Notes under the pieces: generated by a model
The model's input: the letters and a program-made list of their open reading frames with translations, nothing else
The model's database searches: none
Told to the model about the DNA's origin: nothing
In this document: piece by piece, positions 63,246 through 64,000 of the stretch
Position numbering within the stretch: position 1 is the first letter of the stretch
Layout of the letters: every line of letters starts with the position of its first letter
Source: CBDDKW01 sp965230425
GTDB taxonomy: Bacteria; Pseudomonadota; Gammaproteobacteria; UBA1113
Assembly: GCA_965230425.1 (NCBI GenBank)
Contig: CBDDKW010000017.1
Coordinates: 1 to 64,000 of the forward strand
Length of the DNA stretch: 64,000 bases
Direction of reading: 5' to 3'
Position numbers and translations under genes: made by a program

Positions 63246-64000
63246 TTATTCTGATATAAGTATATTCCAGACTGGGTCTTGCGACCAGCAGTGACTAAAT
63301 CCCATCTTAGTAAAATCAATAAAACTATGCTCATAGAAGAGTTTCTTACATTTTTCTAACCATACCAACCTATCCTTTTTATTCGGGATCATTGCAGCAA
63401 GAATTAATATTTGTTCATATAATCGATGTTGTGAGTGTCGTTCTAAAGCAGGCCAATTCCTGGGCCACTTACACCTGTAAACAAACCATTGATTCCATAA
63501 CCTATCATGATGTGCTGAAATATTTCTAATATTCCTTACTGGCTCTAAAAATGTTTGGAATACAGAGGCAGATAAATCAAATTTTTTTGCTATAGCTTTT
63601 TTATCACTGGTTTTTCTTAAATTTCTCCACAAACGGATTAAAGTACCGAATGATAAACATTCCATAATCATCCAGCTTGGTGGGTGACTAGGAGATTTAT
63701 ATTTAGTATAAAAATGCTGAATATATGTACGTTTGCTATTGCAGATATCTTTTATCTGTTGAACAAATCGATCCATCTGTGAAGGATTACTGTTTTTACT
63801 ACACCATGCTTTGGAAAAATTATTAGCATTTATATACCAGTTAATACCATAGTTTATCGACATATGATTTGATATGGTTGCTCTTAAAGCAACTTCTATT
63901 CGTTCTATAGCATCTAAAACTATCAGTCTCAATTCACGGTCAAAATTATATAGAGCTGTAATGTCTGAAAACGTAGTACCATCTTTAAAACGTTTAGATG
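63246..64000 (-). CDS. Abi_2-family (AbiD/AbiF-like) abortive-infection protein, 5' end beyond the window
   Basis: The reading frame stays open to the right edge, giving at least 250 residues and no start within the window. Family signatures are FKDGTTFSDITALYNFDREL, IERIEVALRATISNH, HPPSWMIMECLSFGTLIRLW, VFQTFLEPVRNIRNISAHHD and RLWNQWFV. Members of Abi_2 give phage resistance in Lactococcus and are widespread accessory genes; the RN...AHH...RLWN cluster recalls HEPN-like RNase motifs, which is inference. It is convergent with the LuxR gene, 30 bp away. No partner gene is visible because the upstream side is cut. Confidence 0.85.
   Translation of the reverse strand, partial: SKRFKDGTTFSDITALYNFDRELRLIVLDAIERIEVALRATISNHMSINYGINWYINANNFSKAWCSKNSNPSQMDRFVQQIKDICNSKRTYIQHFYTKYKSPSHPPSWMIMECLSFGTLIRLWRNLRKTSDKKAIAKKFDLSASVFQTFLEPVRNIRNISAHHDRLWNQWFVYRCKWPRNWPALERHSQHRLYEQILILAAMIPNKKDRLVWLEKCKKLFYEHSFIDFTKMGFSHCWSQDPVWNILISE

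Noticed and set aside
1..64000. CRISPR arrays, rRNA, tRNA and insertion sequences
   Set aside because: No regularly spaced repeats, rRNA or tRNA signatures, transposase genes or terminal inverted repeats were recognised on reading through the window.

Overview
The window is AT-rich bacterial chromosome (about 40% GC by eye) with dense, often overlapping gammaproteobacterial genes. The pantothenate cluster uses a PanG-like ketopantoate reductase instead of PanE. There is a 1632-residue NAD-glutamate dehydrogenase, several very long or repeat-rich proteins without signal peptides, an ankyrin-like protein and decaying toxin-antitoxin loci. Together these suggest a host-associated member of the Legionellales/Coxiella-like gammaproteobacteria. 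That placement is inference; no rRNA or other strong phylogenetic marker is present.

Layout. 1-1225: purE and purK (minus), both carrying single-base frameshifts, with purK cut by the left edge. 1357-4989: an ankyrin-like protein divergent from a copper-exporting P-type ATPase. 5001-8048: the pantothenate/CoA operon panG-panB-panC-coaX (minus). 8398-12158: an accessory island with an intact RelE-like toxin/antitoxin pair, a DUF4153 membrane protein ending in DM9 repeats, a topoisomerase-type zinc-ribbon protein, a second TA locus with a frameshifted toxin, and a start-less antitoxin remnant. 12296-14458: an Old-Yellow-Enzyme reductase and ferrochelatase. 14537-21733: a ~2400-residue protein with several LamG-like domains. 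22058-28410: tRNA-dihydrouridine synthase, small membrane proteins, a solo tyrosine recombinase, a K+ channel, an RMF-like small protein, a coiled-coil protein and a divergent peptide deformylase.

28659-34132: a tightly packed operon joining tyrosine catabolism (hppD, maiA) to the complete phosphorylated serine pathway (serB, serC, serA), preceded by an O-methyltransferase. 34331-39679: malic enzyme, a small conserved protein, a udg-lipoprotein-DedA operon and rmuC. 39852-47678: a membrane diguanylate cyclase overlapping a dehalogenase-like protein that has lost its nucleophile, then NAD-glutamate dehydrogenase. 47822-51628: tsaB-yoaA-fdxA plus a PAPS-reductase-like protein. 51690-58826: a 2378-residue protein with helical repeats, a transglutaminase-like segment, an internal 159-bp duplication and two P-loop ATPase modules, the second MoxR/midasin-like. 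59097-64000: CPA2 antiporter, trmH, a small acidic protein preceded by a structured RNA/attenuator candidate, a LuxR-type regulator and an Abi_2-family gene cut by the right edge.

At least seven degenerate copies of a short dispersed repeat sit in intergenic gaps, twice as facing pairs. The strongest leads are the giant AAA protein, the structured RNA at 62119-62199, the dehalogenase-like pseudoenzyme, the DUF4153-DM9 fusion and the repeat family. No rRNA, tRNA, CRISPR array or intact insertion sequence was seen.
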